Below are positions 35,021-46,802 of a stretch of 64,000 bases of DNA, piece by piece (position 1 is the stretch's first letter; every line of letters begins with the position of its first letter). This DNA comes from Heterobasidion occidentale. Taxonomy: Eukaryota; Basidiomycota; Agaricomycetes; Russulales; Bondarzewiaceae. A program made the position numbers and the translations under genes. The notes beneath the pieces were generated by a model. It was not told the origin of the DNA, ran no database searches, and was given only the letters and a program-made list of their open reading frames with translations. The DNA is taken from positions 1,302,001 to 1,366,000 of the forward strand of contig JBCAQO010000009.1 in NCBI GenBank assembly GCA_039111635.1, written 5' to 3'.

Positions 35021-38000
35021 TCACAACTTAATCACCGTTGGTCGGGGCTTGTTGGAATAGCTTTCGTGAAATTCACGAAGCGCCTCATCGGCCGAGTCCT
35101 TGAGGAGGGCAAAGGGTTCCCAAGTGTTATCCGCTTCGGAGTATCCGACCCACTTGACGAGGTATTTGGTTCCTCGTCCTTGGCACCTTGAATCTAGAAT
35201 GGTCTCCACTTTGTAGTGTTCTTCTTCATTCAAGATTTCTGGTGCTGGTCTGGGAAAGTTCTCTCCATGGGCCTCTGTCTCATGATATTTGGTGAGCACA
35301 GAGGCGTGAAATACCGGATGTATTTTCCATGTTTCAGGTATTTTCAGCCAATAAGCCAGGGGCCCAATTCTTTCAGTCACTTGGAAAGGACCATAACGCC
35401 TTGGTGCCAGTTTGAACTTCGGATGAGTCGTCCGAATATGTGTTCCTTCTAACCAAACTTGGGTTCCTACTTCCCACTGCGGAAGTTTCCGGTGTAGGTC
35501 CCGGTCTTTGGCGTGCTACGCTGCTATCTGTAGGCTGGCAGCTGCGTCTTCTTGGACTTCCTTGATTAGCTGTAAGCGTTCAGTTACTGCGGGCACCTTG
35601 GTCTCCAGCGCTGAGTCCACCGAATATGGCGGGTTAAATCCATAGAGAACTTCAAACGGCGATTTCCCTGTAGCGGAGTGTCTTCGGGTGTTGTGGGAGA
35701 ATTCTGCGAAGGGGATCAAGTCCACCCAGTCATCTTGGTGGTAATTGCAGAATACGCGCAGGAATTGCTCGATCTCTTGATTAACCCGTTCTGTTTCTCC
35801 GTCTGTCTGGGGGTGATAAGCCGTGCTGAGGGCCAGAGTGATTCCTAAGCCCTTTCATAGTTCTCGCGTGAATTTTGCCGCAAACTGAGGTCCTCTGTCG
35901 GATACCACTTTGGTTGGTAGACCGTAACGTTTGAACACGTTATCTTGGAAGAGCGTCGTGGTTGGTTGTTCGGTTTTTTCTTTTTGGCTGTGATTGTTTT
36001 CTTGCACGGAGTTATGACTATTCCTTTCGACAGGCCCTGATCTACCACCACATTTATCGAATCGTACCCTCTGCTTTCCGGGAGGTCTGTTACGAAGTCG
36101 GTAGAGATAAAACACCAAGGGACGTTTGTAGTTTCCAGTGGGTGGATTGGATGATGGGTCTTGTGAGGAAGGTTCTTGGTTGACTGGCAAACCGCGCATC
36201 CATCTACATATTGATGGATGAACTTGGTCATACTCGACCACCAGTAATGACGTTGTACCAATTCTAAGGTTTTCGCTCGTCCTGGGTGTCCTGTAGCCAT
36301 AGTGTCATGGTGTGCTTTGACAATTGTTCGCCGGAGGAGATCGTCTCTTGGGACGCATATGTAACCGTCTCGTCTTGTGATACCGTCTTCGTGTGTCCAT
36401 TTCCCTAAGAGACCTTTCATTGCTTTTGGTCCTTTGTCCAAAAGCTTCTTGAGGGAAACCTCTACTAGCAAGTCATGTCCGGAGTGCGACTGTCGAATAA
36501 GGGAGAGGATGTCCGAGGATACGATTTCTGTTGCCTTAACGTGTATGCTTTCGCTGGAATCTACCAGAGTTTTGCTAGACTCGGTAAAAAGTCTGGATGG
36601 GAGCAGAGTCTGTGCCTTGTTATCAGATTCCACCCCCTCACTAAGGTCTGGACGCCTGGACAGAGCATCAGCGTGGTTAGTCGTTCCAGCTTTATAGCTG
36701 AGCTGGAAGTCAAATCTGGACAAGAACAGACTCCAGCGCGCTTGTCGCCTTGATAGGTCTCGCGCCGTCTGAAAGTGTTCCAGGTTCTTGTGGTCTGTCC
36801 ATATCTCAAAGGGATGTCTAGCGCCTTCGAGGTAATGTTTCCAATGTTCCAGCGCCTTGATGATTGCAAGGAGTTCGCGATCATGTACGTCGTAGTTCCT
36901 TTCGGGCGGTGAAAACGAGCCCGAAAGATATGCCACCGGGTGCCAGTCGTTATCAGGTCCTTCCTGTAAGAGGACTGCACCATATGCGGAGAGGGAGGCG
37001 TCGGTGACAAGCCGGTATAGACGCATTGGGTCGGGGTATATTAGGACGGGTTGACTGATGAAGGCTTTCTTTAATCGATCAAAAGCCTGTTGGCAACTCG
37101 TCGTCCAGTCCCATTTCGTGTCCTTCTTGGTGAGGTCATGCAGGGGTCGCGCGATTAAGGAGAACTTATCAATGAATCGCTGGTAGAAATTCCCTAGACC
37201 TAAGAAGGAGCGGATGTCGCGGACTGTGCGAGGGATGTGCCATTCCTGGATTGCTTCAACCTTCGAATCTTCCATGGCGACGTGATCTTTTGAAATCGTG
37301 TATCCCAAGTAGTTCAGCTTTTCCTTGTGGAACTCACATTTCTCTGGTTTGAGATACAGATCATTGTCGCGTAGGATTTGGAGAACTCGTCGTACGATTA
37401 CGACGTGTTCTGCCGTGGTCCTTGTGAAGATGAGGATGTCATCCATATATACCGCAATCTTCCGGGCTAAGATGAGTTCTTGAAAGATCATGTTCATCAT
37501 GGCCTGGAAGGTCCCTGGGGAATTGCACAGCCCAAAGAACATTACCGTGGGTTCAAACAGTCCTAGGGGTGTTACAAACGCTGCCTTGGACTCGTCCCCC
37601 TCTTTGATGCGCACATTGTTATACCCCCACCGAACATCCAATTTCGAGAATACCGTTGCTCCTCGAATAATATCCAAGAGTTCTTGGATCAGAGGCAGGG
37701 GGGTGACGTCTCAAATGGTGTGTTTATTAAGGTGGCAATAATCCTGTACCAGGCGTAATTTTCCATCCTTCTTGTTTATGAAGAAGAAGGAGGCCGCGCT
37801 AGGTGCCGTTGACCGACGTATTGTCCCTCTAGAAAGGTGCTCCTTGACAAATTTTCCTAGCTCGTCATGTTTATCTGGGCTCAAGGGAAATATCCTTGGA
37901 GCCTGGGGTTTAAACGATGGTTTGAGATTTATCGCATGGTCCCAGATAGTATGTTTGGGGAGTCGTTGCGATCGCCTCTCGCTAAAAATGTTGAGGTAGG

Positions 38001-38892
38001 AATGATATTCTGACGGCACGCGGTCCTTCAGATCGGTCGTGTCGATTTCCTCCTCTAGGTCTTCGTCAAAGCTAGCGAACCCCGAGGGTTCTGGAGCCAC
38101 CTTCCTGATGACGGGTTCTTCTCCGCTATCCGTAGCGGAGGAGTTAGACGATATTTGCGCCTTCTCGGCGACTTTTCTTGGAGTTTTGCCCTGAGCGTCC
38201 TTTTCCAAAGTTTGCAGGTGTTCCTTCCCTTCGGCTTTTCGTTCCTCGAGCCACTTCCGAGCCTTGTCCTGTAGGGAGTTATGCTCGAGCGTTTCCAAAA
38301 GCCAGGATTTCCATTTCTTCGCTGGAACTTGGCGCCATTGTTCTTTAGTCCAAGTCCACGAAGGCCCTACCGGCCCAGAGACAAGATGCGGTTTCATCCG
38401 CTGATGAACCTTGTTGCCGCGTAGTTTTGCTAGCCATGTCTTCTTGGTAGGCTCTTCCCTTGCCTTAGTAAAACCGTATGGTTGTTGGCAGTCTGCGGGG
38501 CATCGATCGAAGTGTACCTCACGGCGCCTCCACCCAATGGAGGGGTCATGGTATTTCAGCCAATCTGTTCCTAGGAGCATGTCGTCTTTCCCTAGATTGG
38601 TGATAAACATCTGGACGCTATCAGTGTGGTATCTCCCCCGTCTGTCCTTGACGGTGAGATTCGCATCTAAGCCTCGTTGAATGAGGCCTGCCTTGTTGAC
38701 GGTGTCATCGACATTACGAACGCGGATAAGGCGGTTTAACGGGTAGGTTGGCAGGTTGTGCTTTCGTACCCACTTTTTGTTCACCAAAATCCCTTCGCAG
38801 GCTGAGTCGATGGCAGCTCTGGCTCCAGCGCTTCTTCCTTGAGTTGTCAATCGCACGTCAAGTCGAATGGGGGTAATGATGTGGCTGCTCAT
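35021..38892 (-). pseudogene. pol: Gy2 pol: protease, RT, RNase H, integrase, chromodomain
   Basis: Starting at ATG 38892: a protease-like domain (AAIDSACEGIL, with LLGTDWLKYH), RT (KDGKLRLVQDYCHLNK, then TGA at 37711 where CGA is likely, then YMDDILIF near 37446), RNase H (VTDASLSAYGAVL, near 37015) and the integrase zinc site (HHDTMATGHPGR, CAVCQ). The core has STDFVTDLP, a frameshift near 35975, VVSDRGPQF, a TGA near 35866 and PQTDGETERVNQ. TAG near 35516 follows, and finally a chromodomain (YKVETILDSRCQGRGTKYL, then VKWVGYSEADNTWEPF, 35090-35210). The chromodomain places it among chromoviruses, which use it to target histone-marked chromatin. Most lesions are C-to-T nonsense changes. Confidence 0.92.
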
Positions 38893-38969
38893 TGCTCCGA
38901 TTCGAATACATGACGGGGAATCGTACTCGGGTTTTCTTGACCCCCTCTCTTCGGCTGGTGAAGGAGAGG

Positions 38970-40568
38970 TCAGGAAAAATCCACTGTTAGATCCGTCAAC
39001 ATCTGCTTGGCCCTTTCTTTCCCTACTTCTCTGAAGAGCGCTCGGACGCCATTAATATCACGGACGGGTCCGTTGCTTCGTCGTCCGTTAGGTGGTACGT
39101 AGCGCTCTCCATCGCTCTGGTGTGATCCTCCGCTCCTTGTGGGAGGGTCCTGACGTTCCATCGGATGACTAGGTTGTGATACCCAATCGTGGTGGCCATG
39201 AGAACTCCCCTCCTCCAATCCTCTATGTAGTCCCGCATCGTCTCCCAGCAGGGATTCTTGATCGTCTTCATCCTCCAAATCTGTAGCGCGAGTTCTTCTA
39301 CCTCTTCCACGCATCGGTCTGCGCGGATTTCCTCAAGCAGGGGGAACACCTCTACGAGGGGAAGGAAATTTATTTGCCCAGTGTCCCTCTTTTCCACAGT
39401 TAAAACAATGGGTAGGGGGCTTGCCGTCACGGGTGCGCTTCTGACGAGCAGCATCTCTCTTTCGAGAGGCGTCAATATCCATGTCAACCACTTGGTTGTT
39501 CATTCTGCGAGGTGCGGTGGTAGAGTTGTAGCGGAGAGCGGGTTGGTGGTGAAAACGATTGAGGAAATCGCTTCGGAATGAGGTGGAGTTGGCGAGGATC
39601 GCCTTTTGAGCACTTCGGGCTCTCAGCCGTCCGTCTATTTCACAGGCGGTATTGATCCAGTCTTGGATTGTATCGTTCGGTGATGTTTCCTTGTCATAGA
39701 TCTTGTCCATGACCCTTGGGTCGAGCCCTCTCTGGAAGTAAGGAACTTGTTCCTTGTCGGTAATGTCGGCATCGGCGGCTATAAGGGCGAACTGATTGGA
39801 ATATTCGTCCACCGTCATCTTCCCTTGAGAGAAGGACATAAGAGCGCTTCGGGCCTTGTCCGTAAGGTTTGTTTCCTTGAATTGAAGCCTAAACTTGACA
39901 AGGAAATCGGCCCAAGTCCCAAGGTCTTGAGGCGGCTCTGCCCCAACTGTCTTCTTTAGGAAATTTTCTGCCCATATGCCGGCCGTTCCGTATCTCATGC
40001 ACGAGAGAGCAAGGGAAACCTTGTCTTCATCCATCCTGTACCGGTCTGATTCCACTGTGAAAAGGAGGAGGCAGTTCACGATAAATTTCTGTGATCATGT
40101 CCTATCCCCGTCGAAATTATCGGGGAGTCTGAGCTTGCCCCTTCCAGATGATACTGTCATAGGGGGAGCTGTAATATCTGCCATACTGTTATTATGTTCG
40201 ATGGCTCGGGTATTGATCGGTGTTTGAATATCCGAGGATTTGGACTCGGATGTTCCTTCTTCTTCCTCCGATGTATCCGGGATTTCCGGTTTGGGGTTCC
40301 TATACTGGGGTGGTTCTACCCAGTCTTCTGCTGTTTCGTCCCAAGCCCACTCAGCTTCTGTTCCGTCTTCTCTTGTGAAGAAATATCGTCCTTCTCGGTA
40401 TGAGCAGTTATCAAAGTTTGGAGGGGCTAATCGATTGGTGTCGGAGTAATACCAATGGTTTCCCCTTTGATGGATAGGACAATTATCTTGTCGGAGTTGG
40501 TTGTAGGTTTGTCTAGTGCCTGGTGGATATCCTAGGCCTAGGTCTTGCTCCAGGGTGTGTGAAGTCAC
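38970..40568 (-). pseudogene. gag: Gy2 gag
   Basis: ATG at 40568, about 100 bp after the 5' LTR. The first 157 residues are acidic and aromatic. A TGA interrupts at 40095, inside the start of the capsid-like domain (LRLPDNFDGDRT/SQKFIVNCLLLF). The frame then continues to 39333 with Retrotrans_gag features (DLGTWADFLVKFRLQFKETN) and a zinc knuckle HCFNCGKEGHWANKF. The last knuckle cysteine is replaced by phenylalanine. A frame change near 39320 leads to a charged C-terminal piece (to 38970). Gag would form the particle and bind element RNA. Confidence 0.85.
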
Positions 40569-40658
40569 ACTCTTTGGTGGGGGTCTATGCCACCGATGAG
40601 GGTTGTGAGAAAGAGTGTGGCAGCAAGCAAGGTGTGGTGCAAGGTAGGGGCAAAAGCG

Positions 40659-40668
40659 AGTCTATTCT
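40659..40668 (-). other. Gy2 self-priming binding site
   Basis: On the minus strand AGAATAGACT lies two bases after the 5' LTR. Its exact complement, AGTCTATTCT, sits at the predicted 5' end of the transcript inside the LTR (40889-40898), 34 bp after a TATA box. This is the layout used by Tf1, where the 5' end of the RNA folds back as primer. Confidence 0.6.
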
Positions 40669-40670
40669 AG

Positions 40671-41305
40671 TGTTACAAACTGCTCGTTCGATAACCCAAG
40701 AGTAACAGGTTCTTCCCTAAGTCGCACGATGGACTGAGTGGTGAGGACGGTCTCGACTGTATCAAGCAATGATACAGGAAGAATTTAATGATTATTCTAC
40801 CGTAGGAAGACGGTAGGGAACGAAGGTGTTCGTATAGGAAGATACGAACAAACGAAGGTTGGTATGTGAAGATACCAAAGAACGAAAGAGAATAGACTGA
40901 AGATCCTCAGCCTATTCTATGGGCCTTATATACTGTATAGGGTCTAGGGTAAGAGTCCGTATGCTTCTCCGGGTATCCATTCCAGGAGAGCTGTGGTCGC
41001 CGTCTTTCTCAGCCAGCGCCTACTCTTGTACTTCTCCAGTCGCACCTATCCATCCTGGTGCGACGAGGTGCTTACCCATAAGCCTTAAGCCCATGGCATG
41101 TGAATGCCTGTCTTATCAATCCGCTGCATCATTTACCCTTCCCATATATCCTATACCGATGTCTTGAAGAACCATCGGTACGGCCGGACCATAAGGACAT
41201 GCCGAATACCTTGGTGTACGCTCCGTAGTGGAGCCGCCTAGCATGTGATGCTTGATCCATCGGATAGACCAGCCCCGACGGGCTCCGATCAGTCAAGTCA
41301 TAACA
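40671..41305 (-). repeat. 5' LTR of Gy2
   Basis: 635 bp, TG...CA, differing from the 3' LTR only at two CpG sites, which are TpG here on the element strand. It is followed by the duplicated target ATAGT (41306-41310). Confidence 0.95.
40889..40932 (-). promoter_or_regulatory. Gy2 promoter: TATA box and predicted start
   Basis: On the minus strand TATATAAGG (40924-40932) is followed 34 bp later by AGTCTATTCT (40889-40898), the predicted RNA 5' end. The same pair is in the 3' LTR (19537-19545 and 19502-19511) and is retained in the decayed LTR at 3176-3746. Confidence 0.55.
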
Positions 41306-41362
41306 ATAGTTGCGATTATTGAGAGGGGAAACGAAAGGGAGAGCAAATGAGGGGTCAGACAT
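41306..41362 (-). pseudogene. gag: copia B gag, first 19 codons
   Basis: ATG at 41360-41362 reads MSDPSFALPF and stays open to the Gy2 junction at 41306. Across the target duplication it continues in the same frame into 19283 and below, so Gy2 landed inside the gag coding sequence. Confidence 0.88.
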
Positions 41363-41544
41363 GGTGTGGCACGAGTGGCACGAGCAGGGAAAGGTGTTGG
41401 AAGCGATGTGGGACGATAGGAAAGGGAGGGAAAGCAATGGGGAAGATGTGGCAGCAGAGAGGTTTGGCCAGAAAGGTGTGGCACAGCAGATGGGAGACCA
41501 GAAAGTGTCGATAAAACGATGTAGAGCAAAGTCACTAGAGCGTA

Positions 41545-41556
41545 GGGCCCATAACC
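41545..41556 (-). other. copia B primer binding site (half-tRNA type)
   Basis: On the minus strand GGTTATGGGCCC begins directly after the 5' LTR. It complements the anticodon stem-loop of eukaryotic initiator methionine tRNA (GGGCCCAUAACC), the internal site used by Drosophila copia, not the 3' end of the tRNA. Confidence 0.7.
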
Positions 41557-42086
41557 TGTTGAGCGCAGTGACAATGAAGCGACTGGCACAGAGAGAGTGC
41601 CAAAAAGAAGCTCTATAACGACAGGACTGTGGTCCAGAGGGTAAGAGTCTAAGTAGATACAAAGAAGAGAAGGGAGCGCACCTGTGGTCTAGAGGGTAAG
41701 AGTCTGAGGAAATAATCGCCCTCGGAACACGGGTATTTAAGCTACAGAGAACAATAAGAAACAAAAAAAGAAGACATGATATTCACGGGTCATTACAGGT
41801 GGTCCACCTTATGGAGCGGTCAAAGGCTCCACCTGGAGGTCGGTCTGGATTGTCAATGACATCACACAGGACCGCCTCAGCCAGCTAACACGGTAAAACA
41901 ACTAAAACAAAGTGAGACAAGGTGAAAACAAAATGAGACAGTCCAAAAAGAGAAAGAAAGCAATATACCTACTCTGTGAGTGGCTGTAGGGCCACTCCCA
42001 GCTACAGAGGCGAGTAATCAATGAGTCCAAAATGTGGCACGTATGTGGCACTAATGCCACATTAACTAGAACGGCCACAAACAACA
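41557..42086 (-). repeat. 5' LTR of copia B
   Basis: 530 bp with the same ends as 14478-15008, followed by the flank GGCAG. It differs from the 3' LTR by many substitutions and a few short indels. Confidence 0.92.
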
Positions 42087-42091
42087 GGCAG

Positions 42092-42385
42092 GACCATGGA
42101 CCAGCATGTCTCCAGTATGTCCACCTTTGTTAAACTGTATATAAGACTCATTGTTATCATCTTACTGAAGTCAACAACTCTTTTGCAGCCGTCGACAACA
42201 AAAACAGTGACAACAGTGACAATCACGGCAGTATGTGTGGTCACGCAAGCCTTCGGGCAAATCTGCAATTAATTAGCATTGAAGATGTTGCCCTCGACAT
42301 AGACTCGTATTTAGATATAGAAGATAAGGAACGCAAGTTTGAAGATTGGGAAGGTCAGGATTCTTTAGGGAATCAGTCTGATTAA
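42092..42385 (+). pseudogene. DUF6589-type gene, locus 1, last exon
   Basis: After copia B the interrupted gene resumes. A short coding remnant and a probable intron (donor GTATGT near 42112, acceptor TTTTGCAG ending 42188) lead into a final exon of 65 codons ending TAA at 42383-42385. Its acidic product (ISIEDVALDIDSYLDIEDKE) aligns in position and character with the last exon at 56488-56738 of locus 2, also after a short intron. It is 27.6 kb from the rest of its gene. Confidence 0.6.
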
Positions 42386-42389
42386 TTTG

Positions 42390-44239
42390 GATATACAAAA
42401 TATGTATGCAAATTAAGTAATATAGATGAATGGAGGCATGGCAAGGCAAAGAGAGAGGGGACAGTACTCTGTGGGTGTCTGTGTCTGAGCCTATGCATAT
42501 TTGCATTTTTTTCATATGCCTTAGGGACATTAGTGTTGTTTGCAATCTTATAGTATATCAGCCTCTTATATAAAATAAAACTTATTATATTGCCTTGCAT
42601 AAAAAATGTATTCTTTAAGTTCTTCAAAATCATCTTGGCCCTTTAGTGTTGGCAATATGATAAAGAAGAGTTTTAGTAAGAGTGATAACTGCAAAAGCCT
42701 AATTGTTATTCTCTATATATGCTATCATTTTCTTTTTTTCTTCAATAGTAGAAGTTTTAGAGTTTTTTACAATGGGCATTTTGGATTTCTTAAGTATGTA
42801 AAGCTATAGTCTATTGAGAATAAACACAGCCTTAACAGCAATTCTCTAGGTATTCTAGTTAGAACCATTCTTAAGTTTTTGAACAAAAGACAGTGAGAAG
42901 AGTGAAATTAATAAGCTTAGATTGGAAAAAGTAATAGAGGACTTAGGAGTGCAAAGTGCAAGAGTAGAATGCAAGAATTGGTAATGTCAATAGCAAAAGA
43001 GTAATAAAGCAGATGGTAAGCAAACAATAAAGATATCAAATGAGTTTGTGATAACATAGCCATGACAGTAAATAAGATAAAGATTGCAAAAAATGATATG
43101 TAACACAGAGCAATAAAAATCAAGTTTAAGTGTTTAGGTCAGGTATATTCAAATAAACAAACAATAATACTGACTAGGCAATCTATGCTAGTGTTATCTG
43201 TAAGACAAGTTTTAAAGATAAGAAAGTAAAAATGATAAGCATGGTGAAGTGTCTTAAAGTTACAGGTGGAAGAAAGGCACAAGGTTCATATTATTAAATG
43301 AGCAGTCAAATATAACTTAATATTAAAAAAAAAGCTACATTTAAATGCCTATTATACAAGCAGTCAAATATCTAGGTAGTAATTAAGTAAGTAAAGCACA
43401 AGGCATAAAGGCATAATAAGGACTTATAACTTAGTAGTAAAACAAAAAAATAAATTGTAAAATAAGAAGAGAAGCCTTATAAAAGAGCTTTGAAATAAGA
43501 CTCAATAATAGGATAGAGTGCCAAAGATACTAGCTCTTGCTAAGAATAATTGGCTCATAACCAAATGATATTGTACTATTAAAGAATATTTGGCATAATT
43601 TGGTCAGTCTTAAACATCATTCACATGCTCATAGTCATCATACAAAAGTCAGTAAAAAGGCATTACATTGTTTTATGATGACCTTAGTATCAAATGGCTA
43701 ATCAGCCCTAGTAAAAACCCTGGCTAGTTGGACTTAGCACACTTGCCAATAAGTATCAGACATAGAGCTTGCTATGGAGTGATATAAAAATAGCTCTTTA
43801 CTAGATTGCTTTTTCCTGTCATTCTATTAGTATTAATTGCTGTGTAATGTCATCATACCAGATTTACTATTAATGATTGTGCTACTACTTGCTATATTGT
43901 GGATCCTTTGGTACTTCAAATAGATCATACTTTCTATTATTATCTAGCAATATGCAAGACTATCATTTGGAGAGCTATTGCTCACTAGCACATAGCTTTT
44001 TGGGTACCCTTTTCCTTATCTATCAGAACTAGTATGGTATATTAGCACATAGCATGGCCTAGCAATGTATGATTCCCAATCTACCGCCATATTTGCAGAA
44101 ACCACAATTGTTCATCAATTTACCTTGAAGTAGCTTAGCTCCCTCCTGTTTGTGCTGCTTTCTGTGAATGAATTGCATGCATTAGCACATTAAAGACATA
44201 CCACACAAATGAGAGAATATATACTATTGCTTTTGCTTT
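42390..44239. other. AT-rich stretch without recognisable gene
   Basis: Low-complexity AT-rich sequence; no protein frame, RNA gene or LTR could be supported. TATA-like patches (for example near 43480 and 43785) may be remains of LTRs too decayed to assign. Confidence 0.55.
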
Positions 44240-45826
44240 TTTTTTGAGGAGTGATGTATTTATGTAGCTACTAACAATTAGTTCAGCACTACATATATCT
44301 CCATAGCAAAATCACTCCTTTTGAGATAAAATTGGCCAAGGAAAAATATATTTATATATACACTTTGTTCCAAATAGTGTGGGGCTTAGGGTTTATGGAG
44401 GGGCCTCTTTCTGAACTTCATGCATACCAATACCCACTAAAACATCCAGCTGGTTGAGCTAGTCAATGTGTTCTCTGTTGTAGTTTTTTATCATTTGGTT
44501 CCAGGTCACATGGACCGCTTGTTTTATTTTTTCCATCTATTTAGTTTTGTCACTATTACACAGTCTGCTTGAAACCTGCAATTTATGGCTGACAGACATC
44601 TTTTTTTGACCAAGTTGGGTGAGTGTTGTTTCTCTTGGATTACTTGTTCACATCTTAAAACCTATATCAGGTAGGTGCCTTTTGATATCATTATTTGTAG
44701 CAAGTGTGATTTTCCTTTGTTTTTCTTAATGGGTGCATCTCCATTCTCATCTATCTGTGCTAGCTAGGCTGTTTGTAGCAGGCTGTAGCCCAGTGCCGTG
44801 CCTAATTTTATCTGCGGCCATTCCCTCTCGTCATGAGGCCACAGCTTGCTTAGAGTGTTCCATACCACTTGCCTTGTTTTGTTTGTGCACTTATTCAGAA
44901 TGTGATCAAGGTCCTTGTTTGGGTATTTGTAGTCAGGGCACCTTGCTCTGTGTTTGTGCTGAGGTATCTTATCCTAAGACTGTCCTATATAGTATATATC
45001 GTGCATGACATTGAAGGTAGATTGTCATATTTTAAGGCTAATATCCTTCTTTTGACAGTCTTTCCACATTGTTTCATTTATCTTTAGAGCTCTAGTGACT
45101 TGTTTAATCACATATTGTGTCATGTCTAGTCTTATTACAGTTGATCTCCTCTGTTCTAGGGTATTCTATTGTTGGTTCATCACCTCTTAGTATGCTATTG
45201 ATTGTGTGATTGTGGTAAGCTCCACTCCTTGTAAGTCAAACTTTGGTGGTACTGTCAGGTCTATATCATCTGCTGTCCTTTTTCTAGATCCCTCTTTAGC
45301 AAGAAAGTCTGCTTTTTTGTTCCCTACTTCACTGGAGTGACTCTTTATCTAGACAAAAGAGGTGGGTACTAATCTAATCCATAGTTGGTGCACTGTTACT
45401 TTGAAGAGGTCTGAATTGTCAATTCCTATCCACCTGCAGTCCTCCCAATTGCAGAGATATTTTGTAAGTTGGTCTATAATGTATTGGGAGTCAGTCTTGA
45501 TTTGCAGGAGGGTGCAGTATAGGGTTTTTTTTAGTGCTGCTAGGATGACGGTGAGTTTTCCTGCTTGATTTGATTGTCTCATATCAGAGAGTTTTATTGC
45601 TTGCTTTTTTGGGTGGCCATCTCTTATCTATACTCCGGCCCTACTCATTGTATTGGCTTTTTTATTATTCATGCAGGAGCCATCGGTGTACACCGTAAGT
45701 GCTTCCTCTGCTACTGTTATACCTCATTGTGTATTTGCTAGTCTGTGGGCCGGGTGGTCCAAGTGGTTTATTGATTGGGTGGATATTCAGAATCTGTCTG
45801 CTAAGTTGGTATGTAGCATCACTGAC

Positions 45827-45952
45827 AGATCAAAAATTATCTCACCCTTCTTTTGTCTTCTTACTATATTGCTCTTTCTATTCTTCTGTAGATCAAAAAT
45901 TATCTCACCCTTCTTTGGTCTTCTTACTATATTGCTCTTTCTATTCTTCTGT
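45827..45952. repeat. 63-bp tandem duplication
   Basis: Two head-to-tail copies (45827-45889, 45890-45952) beginning AGATCAAAAATTATCTCACC and differing at one base. They lie in the decayed LINE. The length is a multiple of three but the host frame is already broken. Confidence 0.9.
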
Positions 45953-46802
45953 GGGTAAGTATCAGGTCATTGTGAGGTGGAGTGGTTTTTAGGTTAAATT
46001 TTGGCCTTAGGTCCTGTAGAATTTTGTAGGTGGTTTTGCAGCACCTATGCAGGTTTGGGCAGCCCAGTCATCTGTCATTCTTGCAAGGGTCACATGCACA
46101 TGTTCACTGTGGGTGGTGCTTCCTTGTGCCTAGGTTTGGTTGTTCAAATCATTGGGCTAGCTTCATCATGTCAACTACATAGGTAAGTTTGTGGTTCACT
46201 AGCAAGCATTTGCTTTTCCTCTTCCTGTATTGTTTTGGTGTTAGCCTTATATGGTGCTATGCAGGCATTTGTGATTTTAGCTCATTAGATAGTTTCAGTG
46301 CTGCAAACCTTGTGTTGTACTTTCTTATGATATGCAGCATGTTTAGGAGGTATTTGGGAAGCTGTTTTGCTCTGCTCCCTTACATAAGTATTTCCCAGTT
46401 TTGTAGAAACACATTGACCCTTTCTAGATTGCTTATTTTGGGTAGGATCATTCTATTAATTAGTATGTTGGCTATGAAGGCTTACTTGGGCCTCTTGTTG
46501 GTGATATTCAGATATGTTTTAAGCCACATTATTTGTATTGCATTGTTCCTCGCTGGTATATTTAGCAGGTTGATACCTCCCTTCACATGTGGGCACATCA
46601 GTTGTTCTAGGCTTATTCTTAGTGTGTTCTTGTCCCATAAGAATTTTCTTGTTATACTTTGTAGTGCTTTTTTATTCCTAGTAGTATGCCTTGTACTTTT
46701 GTGAGGTATTGTGTGGTGCTGCCAATCACTATTTTTACTATCAGTCACTTTTTATAGTGTTGGGTTTCTATGTTTCCATCGGTCTAGTTGAGTTCTTATT
46801 TT

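Larger units (their letters stand above)
19284..41305 (-). mobile_element. Chromovirus (Ty3/gypsy) Gy2 with nested Gy1
   Basis: Identical-length 635-bp LTRs (19284-19918, 40671-41305) and a perfect 5-bp target duplication ATAGT (19279-19283, 41306-41310) define the element. On the minus strand it holds gag, protease-RT-RNase H-integrase-chromodomain, a third ORF, then a 2.5-kb noncoding tail with repeated stem-loops. Gy1 is inserted in this tail. The LTRs differ by only two substitutions, both CpG to TpG on the element strand in the 5' LTR, so insertion is recent. Even so, gag and pol carry several stops. Without Gy1 the element is about 10.8 kb. Confidence 0.95.
14478..42086 (-). mobile_element. 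Ty1/copia element copia B, split by nested insertions
   Basis: Two 530-531 bp LTRs (14478-15008 and 41557-42086) bound a minus-strand copia gag-pol. The flanks are GACAG (14473-14477) and GGCAG (42087-42091), a 5-bp target duplication with one transition. The gag gene is interrupted at 19283/41306 by chromovirus Gy2. Without it the element would be about 5.6 kb, normal for copia. The LTRs differ at many positions, more than those of Gy2, which fits the nesting order. The element itself interrupts a DUF6589-type gene. Confidence 0.92.
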
